Positions 1 through 8,157 of a stretch of DNA of 52,336 nucleotides are shown here, piece after piece. The notes beneath the pieces are model-generated. The model ran no database searches. It was not told the origin of the DNA and saw only the letters and a program-made list of their open reading frames with translations. The position numbers and the translations under genes are program-made. Where the stretch lies: NCBI GenBank assembly GCA_040381075.1, contig JBEIHX010000028.1, forward strand, positions 1 through 52,336, read 5' to 3'. The DNA is from JBEIHX01 sp040381075 (GTDB taxonomy: Bacteria > Pseudomonadota > Alphaproteobacteria > Caulobacterales > Aquidulcibacteraceae). Positions within the stretch are counted from its first letter, which is position 1. Every line of letters begins with the position of its first letter.

Positions 1-351
1 CGGTCGCGGTGTCGCGGGGGCCGTCGCCCGCCTTGCGCCCGAGATCGGGACCGGCGGGCCCCCGTCGGGCGGGGCTCCCATTGCCCGGCCCGGCTTCGCA
101 CGTCCTGATCCGCGCCGCCGGATTACTGCGTCCGCACAGGCCGGCCGGTCCCGCCAACGCCGGCGGATGCCGCCATGCGATCCATGGCGCATGGGACCAG
201 CGCCGCGCACGCCCCCAGCGCCTCAGTGACGGCCCTGCCCGCCGCCGCACGGCCGCTGCCGCCGCCCCGGAAATGTCGCCTTGGAATTGTCGCTTGCATT
301 TGCCATGACGACAGTCGAGGCAGGCAGGCGGCGATGAAAGGACCGGGCTCA
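1..351. other. Upstream region without a supported gene
   Basis: These 351 bases precede the first supported gene. They are very G+C rich, and open frames exist on both strands only because stop codons are rare in such sequence. None has a convincing ribosome binding site or a recognisable product. The promoter of the following operon should lie in its right half, but I see no clear -35/-10 pair. Confidence 0.5.
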
Positions 352-1317
352 ATGGCGCAGATGACCCGACGCGGCGCGATTGCCGGCGCTTCAGCGGCTG
401 CGGGAGCGGCAGTGCTCGGCGCCGGATCGCTGTTGGCCCGAACGCCCGAAGCGGCCGCCCAGGTGACCACGCGCAACCTCATCGAGCGGCGCGAAAGCCA
501 GTACAACACAATTTACGTGGTCCGGCAGGGCGCTGTTGTGACCATGATGTTCGGGGTCAACGAGCAACTCTTTTCCGAAAGCGCCTACGACGCCGCAGAT
601 CCCGGCCGGCTCGTCTTTGCCTATACTCAAATGATGATGGCCGGCCTCGCCTACCCAGTGCAGCCCCGCACGATGCTCGAGATCGGTCTGGGCGGCGGTC
701 GGATGGCGTCATACATCCGCGATGGCATGCCCGACGCCACAATCACCTGCGTCGAACTCGACCCCGCAGTGATCGAACTTGCCCGTGCGCATTTTGCGCT
801 GCGCGAGGACAGCCGTCTGCGGGTGGTGCAGGGGGACGGGCGCATCTACCTCGACCGCAGTCGCGACGCCTATGACATGATCAAGCTCGATGCGTACCGC
901 GGGACGTTCGTGCCGTTTCACCTGACGACGCGGGAGTTCTACCAGCTCTGTCGTCGCCGCCTGAAGCCCGGCGGCTGCGTGACCCAGAACATTGCGCCGG
1001 ACACGCTGCTCTACGATGCGGCCATCGCCACGATGAAAAGCGTTTTCGCCAATGTGGACGAGTATTGGACCGGCGCCGACCTCAGCGTGTCCAGCGTGAT
1101 CGCCGTAGCCTATGACGGCCCGCGCAGGACCGCCCGGCAGCTCGCAACCACCGCGCAGGCCCTGCAGACCCGCTACAGCTTCCGCCATCCCCTGCCCGAT
1201 ATCGTAGCCCGGCGTCGCCAGAAGCCGCTGCCCGTCGGGGGTCAGGTGCTGACCGATGATTTTGCGCCTGTGGAATCGCTGCGCGCCATCGAACGCAACA
1301 ACGCCCGCCGCCGATAG
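352..1317 (+). CDS. Exported spermidine-synthase-like (aminopropyltransferase-fold) protein
   Basis: Predicted 321 aa. The N-terminus has a twin-arginine-like signal (TRRGAIAG followed by an Ala/Gly-rich hydrophobic stretch), so the enzyme domain is probably exported. The rest has the class I methyltransferase / spermidine synthase fold: the nucleotide-binding glycine motif GLGGG near residues 112-116, the acidic strand-end motif ELDP near 135-138, QGDGR near 160-164 and a later YDMIKLDAY strand where true spermidine synthases carry catalytic acidic residues. I chose ATG 352 because AAAGGA lies nine bases upstream; ATG 334 is an alternative. It heads an apparent operon with the next two genes. 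In many bacteria this domain is fused behind a membrane domain; here the two are separate. The substrate is unknown and polyamine synthesis outside the cytoplasm would be odd, so I name the family only. Confidence 0.85.
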   Translation: MAQMTRRGAIAGASAAAGAAVLGAGSLLARTPEAAAQVTTRNLIERRESQYNTIYVVRQGAVVTMMFGVNEQLFSESAYDAADPGRLVFAYTQMMMAGLAYPVQPRTMLEIGLGGGRMASYIRDGMPDATITCVELDPAVIELARAHFALREDSRLRVVQGDGRIYLDRSRDAYDMIKLDAYRGTFVPFHLTTREFYQLCRRRLKPGGCVTQNIAPDTLLYDAAIATMKSVFANVDEYWTGADLSVSSVIAVAYDGPRRTARQLATTAQALQTRYSFRHPLPDIVARRRQKPLPVGGQVLTDDFAPVESLRAIERNNARRR

Positions 1318-1346
1318 CCGCGGCCGGAACGGCAGGGACAGGAAAG

Positions 1347-2006
1347 ATGACGCAACCACGCCAAATCGCGCTCCTGGCGCTTGGATTCCTGATCGGCATC
1401 GCCGTGATGGGCCTGCAGATGGCCATGAGCCGGCCGCTGACGCCGTATTTCGGCTCCGACATCTTCGTCTGGTCGTCGCTGATCTCCACCACCATGCTGT
1501 CAATGATGGTCGGCTATTACTGGGGCGGCCGGCTCGCCGACCGGCATCCCAATTCCGTGTTCCTCGGCGTGTGCGTGCTCATCGCGGCAGCCTATATCGC
1601 GATCGTTCCCTGGGCGTTGCAGTACGAGTTCCTTCCCGATCCCGATCCCTTCTTCGACGGCCTCCAGCGGTCCGTGCTCTCCACCATCGGTTCAGAGACG
1701 CCCTCGCTGCCGCTGGGCGCGATTCTCGCCGCGAACCTGATGATGTTCGTTCCCTTCACGCTTCTGTCGTTCTTTTCCCCGTTCTGCATCCGGCTCCTGC
1801 TGGCGGACGCCGTTCATGGCGGACGCATCGCCGGCTCGGTCTACTCGATCACCACTTTCGGCAACATCATTGGCGTGCTTGGCACCTCACTCGGGCTCAT
1901 GGCGGTGCTGGGGAGCCAGCATATCATCTGGATCATGGCCGGCATCCTGGCGCTGTGCGGTCTCGGCCTCATCGTTCTGCGCGGGACTGCCAATGCGCCG
2001 GCCTAG
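1347..2006 (+). CDS. Six-helix membrane protein, N-terminal half of fused MFS/spermidine synthase family
   Basis: 219 aa with about six hydrophobic segments (roughly residues 6-27, 41-61, 71-91, 123-147, 162-190 and 192-212). The sequence resembles the integral-membrane part of fused spermidine-synthase proteins, including GYYWGGRLADR after helix 2 and SITTFGNIIGVLGTS in the fifth segment. It starts 30 bases after the exported enzyme, with AGGACAGGAAAG ahead of the ATG, and its stop overlaps the start of the lipoprotein gene. Known relatives carry the soluble domain on the same chain after the membrane part; here the order is reversed and the genes are split. I infer that it works with the upstream enzyme at the inner membrane. 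Confidence 0.85.
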   Translation: MTQPRQIALLALGFLIGIAVMGLQMAMSRPLTPYFGSDIFVWSSLISTTMLSMMVGYYWGGRLADRHPNSVFLGVCVLIAAAYIAIVPWALQYEFLPDPDPFFDGLQRSVLSTIGSETPSLPLGAILAANLMMFVPFTLLSFFSPFCIRLLLADAVHGGRIAGSVYSITTFGNIIGVLGTSLGLMAVLGSQHIIWIMAGILALCGLGLIVLRGTANAPA

Positions 2007-2964
2007 CGGTTCGCTGGTCGCCCTGCTGGCGCTGGCGGCCTGCAGCAACGCCGCTCCCGCGTCGCTGCCGCCGGCGGCGGGGCCTGACGCGGCGAGGGTG
2101 GAGCAGGCTCCCGTCTCCCTGTCCTACCCCGAGGGGCCGCTCATCGTTGGCGATGCGCTGCGCATTGCAGAAATGGGGGCTGACCGGGTGTCGGCGCTGC
2201 CGCTGGCCCGCCCCTGGAAGGAGCCTGCGGGGTCGGACGCCTGGCGCATCCCCGGCTGTGGGCCGACAGCGGTCGCGGCCTATGGCGAAGGGTTTGTGGC
2301 GCTCTGTCACCTTGCCGGCGACCTCGCGGTCCTCAACCCGCAGGGACAGCTGCTGCGCCGCATCGCAAACAGCGGCGGCGTCGCCCTGCGCAATCCCAAT
2401 GATGGCGCAAGCGACCTGCGCGGCGGGGCCTACTTTTCCGATCCTGGCGACTTCTACCGGCCGGCCCAGCCGGTCGGCCGGGTGGTTTGGCTCGACCCCC
2501 AGGGCCTCCTGCATGTTGTCGCCAGCGGCCTCAACTATCCCAATGGCGTCTTCGTCACGGAAGAGCAGGGTCGCCGCTTCGCCTACGTCAGCGAGCACTT
2601 CTCGCGTCGCGTCCTGCGCTTTCCGATCACCGCGGACGGCGCCTTGGGGGCGGCCACAGTATGGGCCGAGATCCCCGAGCAGCCCCCCCTGGCCCGGTTT
2701 GCTTACGATCAGGCGGGACCTGACGGTCTCGAGCGCGCGCCGGACGGTTCCTGGTATGTCGCCGTCTACGGTGAGGGGCGGGTGCTCAGGCTCAGCGCCG
2801 AGGGGCGGGTCATGGGCCAGCTCGACGTCCCCTTCCAGTACGTCACCAATGTCGCCACCACCCCGGAGGGGCTGTTCGTCGTCGGCCCCTACATCCACGA
2901 TGAGCCCCCGTTTCGGGGCGGGGCCCTCTACGCGCCCTATGCCGCCTTCGCGCCCCTGCCATAG
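1993..2964 (+). CDS. SMP-30/gluconolactonase-like beta-propeller lipoprotein
   Basis: 323 aa. A short hydrophobic leader ends in the lipobox LAAC (Cys17), so this is a predicted lipoprotein. The remainder shows repeated strand motifs of the SMP-30 / NHL-like propeller fold, for example GLNYPNGVFV, RFAYVSEHFS and GPDGLERAPDGSWYV. ATG 1993 lies inside the end of the membrane gene (14-base overlap), which indicates translational coupling. A much longer reading frame exists upstream but would overlap that gene, and the lipobox argues for the short start. The enzymatic activity cannot be assigned: calcium-dependent lactonase or a structural/sensing role are both possible. As third gene of the unit it probably acts in the periplasm with the exported enzyme. 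Confidence 0.8.
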   Translation: MRRPSGSLVALLALAACSNAAPASLPPAAGPDAARVEQAPVSLSYPEGPLIVGDALRIAEMGADRVSALPLARPWKEPAGSDAWRIPGCGPTAVAAYGEGFVALCHLAGDLAVLNPQGQLLRRIANSGGVALRNPNDGASDLRGGAYFSDPGDFYRPAQPVGRVVWLDPQGLLHVVASGLNYPNGVFVTEEQGRRFAYVSEHFSRRVLRFPITADGALGAATVWAEIPEQPPLARFAYDQAGPDGLERAPDGSWYVAVYGEGRVLRLSAEGRVMGQLDVPFQYVTNVATTPEGLFVVGPYIHDEPPFRGGALYAPYAAFAPLP

Positions 2965-3362
2965 GTGCGGACAGGCGCGGCGACCGCGTCACCATGGCGA
3001 GGGCGCCGGCGCAGTGCCGCTGGGGGTGGTCGCGCCTGCGGGCCTGACGGTTCATGGAGGGCGTCACCGGCCCAGGCGCCGTCGCCGCCTGTCGCGATGG
3101 TCCTGCTCAAGCGCGGGCAGGGGCGGGCGGCGCCGCCGCTGCGGCCCCGCGGAGGTTGGTTCGGCCAATCCCGGCGGCCCCCGGACGCAGGTGCGCAGGG
3201 TCTGCCCGACCATCCTCCATGGCGGCCCAGGTGGCCTTGCCCCCGGCGTGGTCGGGGGCGTAGGGTAAATCGACTTCGTGATTGACCAGCATGCGGGGGC
3301 GCCCATGCCAGCCTGGCGATCTCCGGGACGCCCGTCGGTCCTGCCGGCCCTGCCGGCCCTGC

Positions 3363-3499
3363 ACGCTGGCTGGCTGCACACTGGCTGGCTGCACACTGGC
3401 TGGCTGCACACTGGCTGGATGCAGGTTGGCTGGATGCAGGTTGGCTGGATGCAGGTTGGCTGGATGCAGGTTGGCTGGCTGCAGGTTGGCTGGCTGCGC
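3363..3499. repeat. 15-base tandem array, about 9 units
   Basis: Nine units of GGCTGG[CA]TGCA[CG].. repeat exactly every 15 bases (unit starts at 3368, 3383, 3398 and so on to 3488). The first three are of the type CTGGCTGGCTGCACA; the later ones are TTGGCTGGATGCAGG. A 9-base duplication (CTGCCGGCC) lies just before at 3341-3358. The array sits in a 657-base gap (2965-3621) between the lipoprotein and thioesterase genes, in which I find no convincing gene although several frames stay open across the repeat. Confidence 0.95.
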
Positions 3500-3621
3500 G
3501 AGGCAGGCCTGGCCGGGCATGGGTCGAAGGCCCGCAGCCCCGGGCTATCGTCGATGCTCCGCGGCCGGGCGCGGCCGGTGACGGCCCGCCGGCGGAGTCT
3601 CCCTTCGACCGTACGCACGCC

Positions 3622-4035
3622 ATGACATCGCAAAACCCGGTGATTCCGTCCGGCTTCCGGCTGTCCGACAAGCGCGGACCATTCACGACGCACAACGGCC
3701 CCACCTATCACCGGCACGTTGATGGGGGGCTGGAGCATGGTCTCCTCGTCCTGGACCGCCACTGCAACGCCCTCGGCATTCTCCACGGCGGCATGGCGAC
3801 CGCCTTCATGGACGGCGTGCTTGCCGGCGGCGTGTTCCGCGCGACCGGCCGGCGCAGCGTCACGCTCCGCCTGACGGTGGATTTCCTGGACGCCGCCAAG
3901 GTCGGCGACTGGCTTGAGGCGCGCGTGCTGGAAACAGGCCATGACGATCAGATCTGCCGCGCCCACGGCGAGATCTCCCGCAACGGCGCGCCCATCCTGC
4001 GCGCCCGGGGGATCTTCCGCCTGAGCCAGCGCTGA
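3622..4035 (+). CDS. PaaI-family thioesterase (hotdog fold)
   Basis: 137 aa, the usual size for a single hotdog-fold acyl-CoA thioesterase. GILHGGMATAFMDG near residues 52-65 is the family signature on the central helix, followed by the strand RSVTLRLTVDFLDAAKVGDWLEARV. The expected role is hydrolysis of acyl-CoA thioesters in the cytoplasm; the acyl group cannot be told. The gene stands alone between a repeat array and a perfect hairpin that follows its stop codon. A second thioesterase of the same family lies at 34792-35241 on the other strand. Confidence 0.88.
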   Translation: MTSQNPVIPSGFRLSDKRGPFTTHNGPTYHRHVDGGLEHGLLVLDRHCNALGILHGGMATAFMDGVLAGGVFRATGRRSVTLRLTVDFLDAAKVGDWLEARVLETGHDDQICRAHGEISRNGAPILRARGIFRLSQR

Positions 4036-4061
4036 CGGCCGCGCCCATCCCGGCGCGGCCG
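4036..4061 (+). terminator. Hairpin after thioesterase gene
   Basis: Perfect 10-bp inverted repeat, CGGCCGCGCC / GGCGCGGCCG, with a 6-base loop, starting directly after the TGA of the thioesterase gene. No T-run follows, so it may be an RNA-stabilising stem or a weak terminator rather than a classic intrinsic one. Confidence 0.5.
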
Positions 4062-4102
4062 CCCCGCATTGAGCGCGTTCTGCGGGCGCGCTAAGGATCT
4101 GC

Positions 4103-5761
4103 ATGGCTGAGACCCTGTCCGTCGCCACTGTGCAACTCAATCCCTGTGTCGGCGACATCGCCGGCAACCTGGCGCTCGCGCTCGATGGCCACGCCGCCGC
4201 CGCCGAGCAGGGCGCCGACATCGCCGTCTTCAGCGAATTGTTCCTGATCGGCTACCCGCCCGAGGATCTGGTGCTCAAACCCGCCGCAACGGCAGACTGC
4301 GCGCAGGCGCTGCGCGCCTTTGCTGCAGCCACGCGCGGCGGGCCGGCAAGCCTTCTGGGATTGCCCTGGCTCGCAGGAGGCAAACTGTACAACGCCGTCG
4401 CGCTCGTGCGCGACGGGCGGGTGGAACGCATCTTCTGCAAGCGCGATCTGCCAAACTACGCAGTCTTCGACGAAAAGCGCGTGTTCCATGCCGGCCCGCC
4501 GGCGCGAACCTTCACGCTCAATGGCGTCACCATCGGCGCGCCGATCTGCGAGGACATCTGGTCGCCCCAGGTGTGCGCCAGCCTGCGCCGGCGCGGCGCC
4601 GAGATCCTGCTGGTCCCGAATGGCTCGCCCTATCGGCGCAGCGCCCTTGAGAGCCGTATTCAAACCATTCGTGCTCGGATCAGTGAGACCGGTCTGCCGC
4701 TTGTCTACGTCAATCAGCTGGGCGGTCAGGATGAACTCGTCTTCGATGGCGCATCCATGGCGTTTGACCGCACCGGACGCCAGGTCCAGCAATCTCCGGC
4801 CTTCGCCCCCGATGTGTCGGTAAGCGTCTGGCGGCGTGGTCCGCACGGCCTCGAGTGCGACAGCGCCGCCATGGCCCCGCTGCCCGACCGTTGTGAGCAG
4901 GACTATCGCGCCATGGTCATGGGACTCGGTGATTATGTTGTGAAGAACCGGTTTCCAGGCGTTGTCCTCGGCCTTTCGGGCGGGATCGACTCAGCATTGT
5001 CGGCTGTTATCGCCGTCGATGCGCTGGGGCCTGAGAAGGTGTGGTGCGTCATGCTCGCATCGCGCTTCACCAGTGACGCGAGCCTTGAGGACGCGCGCGC
5101 CATGGCCGCCAATCTCGGCTGCCGGTATGACGAGATCGGCATTGAGCCGGCCGTACAGGCTTTCTCCGGCATGCTTGCACCCCAGTTTCAGGGGCGTGCG
5201 CCGGATACGGCGGAAGAAAACATTCAGTCGCGGGTGCGCGGCGTCACCCTGATGGGGCTGTCAAACAAGTTCGGCCACATGGTGCTTACCACCGGCAACA
5301 AGAGCGAGATGGCGGTAGGCTATGCGACACTCTACGGCGACATGTGCGGCGGCTACAATGCGCTGAAGGACCTCTACAAGACAGAGGTCTACGCCATCGC
5401 CCGCTGGCGCAACGAACATCGCCCCGCCGGGCTTCTGGGTCCGGCCGGCGCTGTCACGCCTGAACGGATCATCACCCGTGCGCCATCCGCAGAACTGCGC
5501 GCAGATCAGACCGACCAGGACTCGTTGCCGCCCTATGAGGTGCTGGACGACATCCTGATGGGGCTGGTTGAGGGAGAGACAAGCATCGACGACATCGTCA
5601 GGCGCGGCCACGATCCGCGAACCGTCAAGCGCATCGAACACCTGCTTTACGTCGCAGAGTACAAGCGCCGCCAGGCCCCTCCAGGGGTGAAGATCGGTCC
5701 AAAAAACTTCGGCAGAGACCGCCGCTATCCGATCACCAACCGCTATCGAGACGCCGAATGA
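4103..5761 (+). CDS. nadE: Glutamine-dependent NAD+ synthetase
   Basis: 552 aa, full length for the two-domain enzyme. It makes NAD+ from deamido-NAD+, ATP and glutamine, the last step of NAD synthesis in the cytoplasm. The N-terminal carbon-nitrogen hydrolase (glutaminase) domain shows its Glu-Lys-Cys triad at E45 (FSELF), K113 (CKRDLPNY) and C149 (GAPICEDIW). The C-terminal synthetase domain has the ATP pyrophosphatase loop LGLSGGIDSA near residue 292 and TGNKSEMAVGYATLYGDM further on. AAGGAT ahead of the ATG fits a ribosome binding site. An NrtR-like regulator and two nucleotide-linked enzymes follow within 3 kb on the other strand, and NAD kinase lies at 42 kb. Confidence 0.97.
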   Translation: MAETLSVATVQLNPCVGDIAGNLALALDGHAAAAEQGADIAVFSELFLIGYPPEDLVLKPAATADCAQALRAFAAATRGGPASLLGLPWLAGGKLYNAVALVRDGRVERIFCKRDLPNYAVFDEKRVFHAGPPARTFTLNGVTIGAPICEDIWSPQVCASLRRRGAEILLVPNGSPYRRSALESRIQTIRARISETGLPLVYVNQLGGQDELVFDGASMAFDRTGRQVQQSPAFAPDVSVSVWRRGPHGLECDSAAMAPLPDRCEQDYRAMVMGLGDYVVKNRFPGVVLGLSGGIDSALSAVIAVDALGPEKVWCVMLASRFTSDASLEDARAMAANLGCRYDEIGIEPAVQAFSGMLAPQFQGRAPDTAEENIQSRVRGVTLMGLSNKFGHMVLTTGNKSEMAVGYATLYGDMCGGYNALKDLYKTEVYAIARWRNEHRPAGLLGPAGAVTPERIITRAPSAELRADQTDQDSLPPYEVLDDILMGLVEGETSIDDIVRRGHDPRTVKRIEHLLYVAEYKRRQAPPGVKIGPKNFGRDRRYPITNRYRDAE

Positions 5762-5885
5762 CTCCATGGGGCGACGCGTTCCGCGACGCGCGGGCGCAGG
5801 TGACAAACCCATCGCTGTCTGGCTCACTGCCTGGACCGCGTTGACCGCGCCGTCGCGTTAAGAGTTCGAAATGATCTGATCCGCC

Positions 5886-6689
5886 ATGCGGCCTGACTTC
5901 CCCTTGCCCGGCGACACATTCCGTGACGCGCCGCACGCGCCCGTGATGGTGGCGCTCGCTGCTGGCCGCTTTGTGATGGGCGCGCGACACAATGATCCAG
6001 CCGCTGAGGCCGATGAGCGCCCGCCGCACCCGGTCACAATCACACGCGCCTTCGCTGTGTCACAGTCGCCGGTGTCCTTCTCCGAGTGGGACGCCGCCGC
6101 AGCGCACGGCGCGTTCGGAAGTTTCGTTCCCGGCGACAGCACCTGGGGGCGGCTTGACCGGCCCGTGATCAATGTCAGCTGGCGCGATGCCCAAGCCTAT
6201 TGCAGTCACCTCAGCACGATCACAGGTCATCGATACCGCCTGCTCAGCGAAGCTGAATGGGAATACTGCTGCCGCGCGGGCGGCGATGCAGTCTATCCCG
6301 GAGGGGCGGCGCCGAGCGCGGAAACAGCCAACTTCGACGCCACCTATGGGTTCGGCGACGGCCGTCCGGCGCTGGCGCGCGACAAGACGACGCCGGCGCG
6401 CAGCTTTCCGGCAAACGCATTTGGCCTTTACGACATGGTCGGTCAGGTCTGGGAGTGGGTCGAAGACGCGTATCATTCCTCCTATGAGGCCGCGCCAGCG
6501 GACGGCGCAGCGCGCCGCACGGGCGACGGAGAGGGCCATCGGGTCGTGCGCGGCGGATCCTGGGCCAGCGATCTGCGCAGCCTGCGCGCCAGTCAGCGCG
6601 GGTCCTGGGACCCCGACGAGCGCAACAACGTGCTCGGCTTCCGCATCGCCTGCGATCTCGCCCGAGCCCCCGTCATTTCCGGGGGCTAG
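5886..6689 (+). CDS. SUMF1/formylglycine-generating-enzyme-fold protein
   Basis: 267 aa covering one complete FGE-sulfatase (SUMF1) domain: GRFVMGA near residue 28, RPVINVSWRDAQAYC, YRLLSEAEWEYCCRAG, FGLYDMVGQVWEWVED and the C-terminal RVVRGGSW...NNVLGFRIA. The cysteine pair used for copper-dependent formylglycine formation is not seen: the equivalent segment reads LRSLRASQRG. I therefore do not call it a sulfatase activator, and no sulfatase gene is nearby. Family members without these cysteines have diverse roles. Its stop codon shares a CTAG with the stop of the convergent regulator gene. Confidence 0.85.
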   Translation: MRPDFPLPGDTFRDAPHAPVMVALAAGRFVMGARHNDPAAEADERPPHPVTITRAFAVSQSPVSFSEWDAAAAHGAFGSFVPGDSTWGRLDRPVINVSWRDAQAYCSHLSTITGHRYRLLSEAEWEYCCRAGGDAVYPGGAAPSAETANFDATYGFGDGRPALARDKTTPARSFPANAFGLYDMVGQVWEWVEDAYHSSYEAAPADGAARRTGDGEGHRVVRGGSWASDLRSLRASQRGSWDPDERNNVLGFRIACDLARAPVISGG

Positions 6690-7630
6690 GCCATTCGCGG
6701 GCGGGGCACATGAACACCCAATTGCGGCCGTTCGCGAAGCGCATCGCGATTGAAGCGAAACAGGGCCGCCGGCCGGCCGCCGGTGTCGACCTCCATGTCG
6801 CCCGTCGCCGCAACAAGACCCGTGCGCTCCACAACCCGACGGAAGTTCTGCTTATGGAGCTGCACACCCGATATCGCCTCAACCACGCGCTGCAGACCTG
6901 ACAGGGTGAAACGATCAGGCATGAGTTCGAACACGATCGGGCGGTACTTCATCTTTGCGCGCAGTCGCCCGATGCCAGTCGCCAGGATCCGTCTGTGGTC
7001 AGATATCATCGCGGCGCCGGGAAGAGGTGGCGCTGACAGCGTCGACGCGAGGGGCGCCTCTGGCGCCAGCCCCGCCTCATAAAGCAGCTCATAGCGCTCC
7101 AGCACACGCTCCTCATTCCAGGCCATGCCGTCGAGCGCAAACAACGGGCGGATCCGGTCGCAGCGCGCGGGCGAGGTCCGGGCCCATGCCCGCAAAGCCG
7201 GTTCGATAGTCTGCGTGATGACGGCTGGCCGGCCAGCGCGCCAGTCCTCCCACGGGAAGAAGTCATACCAGCCTCGCCAGCGACCAGAGGCCCGCGGGTC
7301 TGGCTCCGGCGTCAGGCCGAGATAGCCGACCGAAATGATGCGTGCGGCGCGCACGCCCTGCAACTCGGCCAGCGGGAGATCACGTCCCAGATCCCCAAAC
7401 GTGTAGAGCTGCTCGACATAGCCGAGCTCAAATCCTGTTTGCTCCCGTACCCAGCTGCGCAGACCAATCTCGAACGTCCGGTGACCGATCGGGTCGAAAG
7501 GCCCGAACGGAAGCCCGGCGCGCGCGCCAGCGATCGGCGGCGTCGTCAGGACGAACGCCATGTCGTCCTGAACCGCCACGATCACGGCGGAGAGCCCAAT
7601 CACGACCTGGGAAGGCGCGTCGCTCACCAC
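6686..7630 (-). CDS. NrtR-like Nudix-domain transcriptional regulator
   Basis: 314 aa. The N-terminal half is a Nudix-fold domain and the C-terminal third (KYRPIVFELMPDRFTLSGLQRVVEAI... LHKQNFRR) is the winged helix typical of NrtR-type regulators of NAD metabolism. The Nudix box is degenerate: the segment RSWVREQTGF lacks the full REx2EExG pattern, which fits ligand sensing rather than hydrolysis. NrtR proteins bind NAD-cycle metabolites such as ADP-ribose and repress nad genes. The start is GTG 7630, overlapping the stop of the phosphatase gene by seven bases, so the two are translationally coupled. The nearby nadE is the obvious target candidate; I could not identify an operator. Confidence 0.82.
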   Translation of the reverse strand: MVSDAPSQVVIGLSAVIVAVQDDMAFVLTTPPIAGARAGLPFGPFDPIGHRTFEIGLRSWVREQTGFELGYVEQLYTFGDLGRDLPLAELQGVRAARIISVGYLGLTPEPDPRASGRWRGWYDFFPWEDWRAGRPAVITQTIEPALRAWARTSPARCDRIRPLFALDGMAWNEERVLERYELLYEAGLAPEAPLASTLSAPPLPGAAMISDHRRILATGIGRLRAKMKYRPIVFELMPDRFTLSGLQRVVEAISGVQLHKQNFRRVVERTGLVAATGDMEVDTGGRPAALFRFNRDALRERPQLGVHVPRPRMA

Positions 7631-8154
7631 GGCCTCGTGAAATCGGCAGGCAACTCAAACGGATCGTTCTCCCAGCGATCTGTCGCAGCGCCAGGACCGA
7701 TTGCGCGCACCGCCTCGACGAGGCGACCCTGCCGCGACAGGGCAGCGTCAGCCAGCGCGATGAGGCGGGCGTTCGGGTTGGCGATGGGCGAAACAGCGCG
7801 CAGCCGGCGCGCGATCATGTCTTCGTCCGACTGGGGATTGTGCAGGCAGGCCGCGATCAGCGCAGTCGCAGACGACCGGCTGATGCCCGCCCAGCAATGG
7901 ACGAAGAGCGGCGCGCAACGGTCCCAGTCGGCGAGGAAAGACAGGAGGTCCTCCACATGGCGCGAGGTTGGCGCAGTCTGGCCTGGACGTTCCTCAATGA
8001 TGTCGTGGACCGCAACCCTGTGATGTCGGTCGGGCGCATAGCCGGCCCGGCTTGGCATCTCCTCGCGCCTGTCGAGCAAACTGACGATGCGCGCGGGAGC
8101 GTGCATGTCGATGATCTCGTGAAAGCGGCTGAGCGGGGAGACAATGATGCGCAT
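7624..8154 (-). CDS. Tyrosine/dual-specificity protein phosphatase-like protein
   Basis: 176 aa with the cysteine phosphatase signature HCWAGISRS (Cys87, Arg93), preceded by a conserved aspartate-containing segment (VHDIIEERPG). This matches small prokaryotic protein tyrosine phosphatases. The gene lies between an HD hydrolase (three bases upstream) and the NrtR-like regulator (seven-base overlap), so it belongs to a three-gene operon. The substrate could be a phosphoprotein or a phosphorylated small molecule. The operon context suggests a link to nucleotide or NAD metabolism, which is inference. Confidence 0.88.
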   Translation of the reverse strand: MRIIVSPLSRFHEIIDMHAPARIVSLLDRREEMPSRAGYAPDRHHRVAVHDIIEERPGQTAPTSRHVEDLLSFLADWDRCAPLFVHCWAGISRSSATALIAACLHNPQSDEDMIARRLRAVSPIANPNARLIALADAALSRQGRLVEAVRAIGPGAATDRWENDPFELPADFTRPW

Positions 8155-8157
8155 GAC

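Noticed and set aside
123..509. Minus-strand open frame of 128 codons near the left edge
   Set aside because: Overlaps the well supported exported enzyme gene, has no recognisable domain and shows the composition expected of an antisense frame in G+C-rich DNA.
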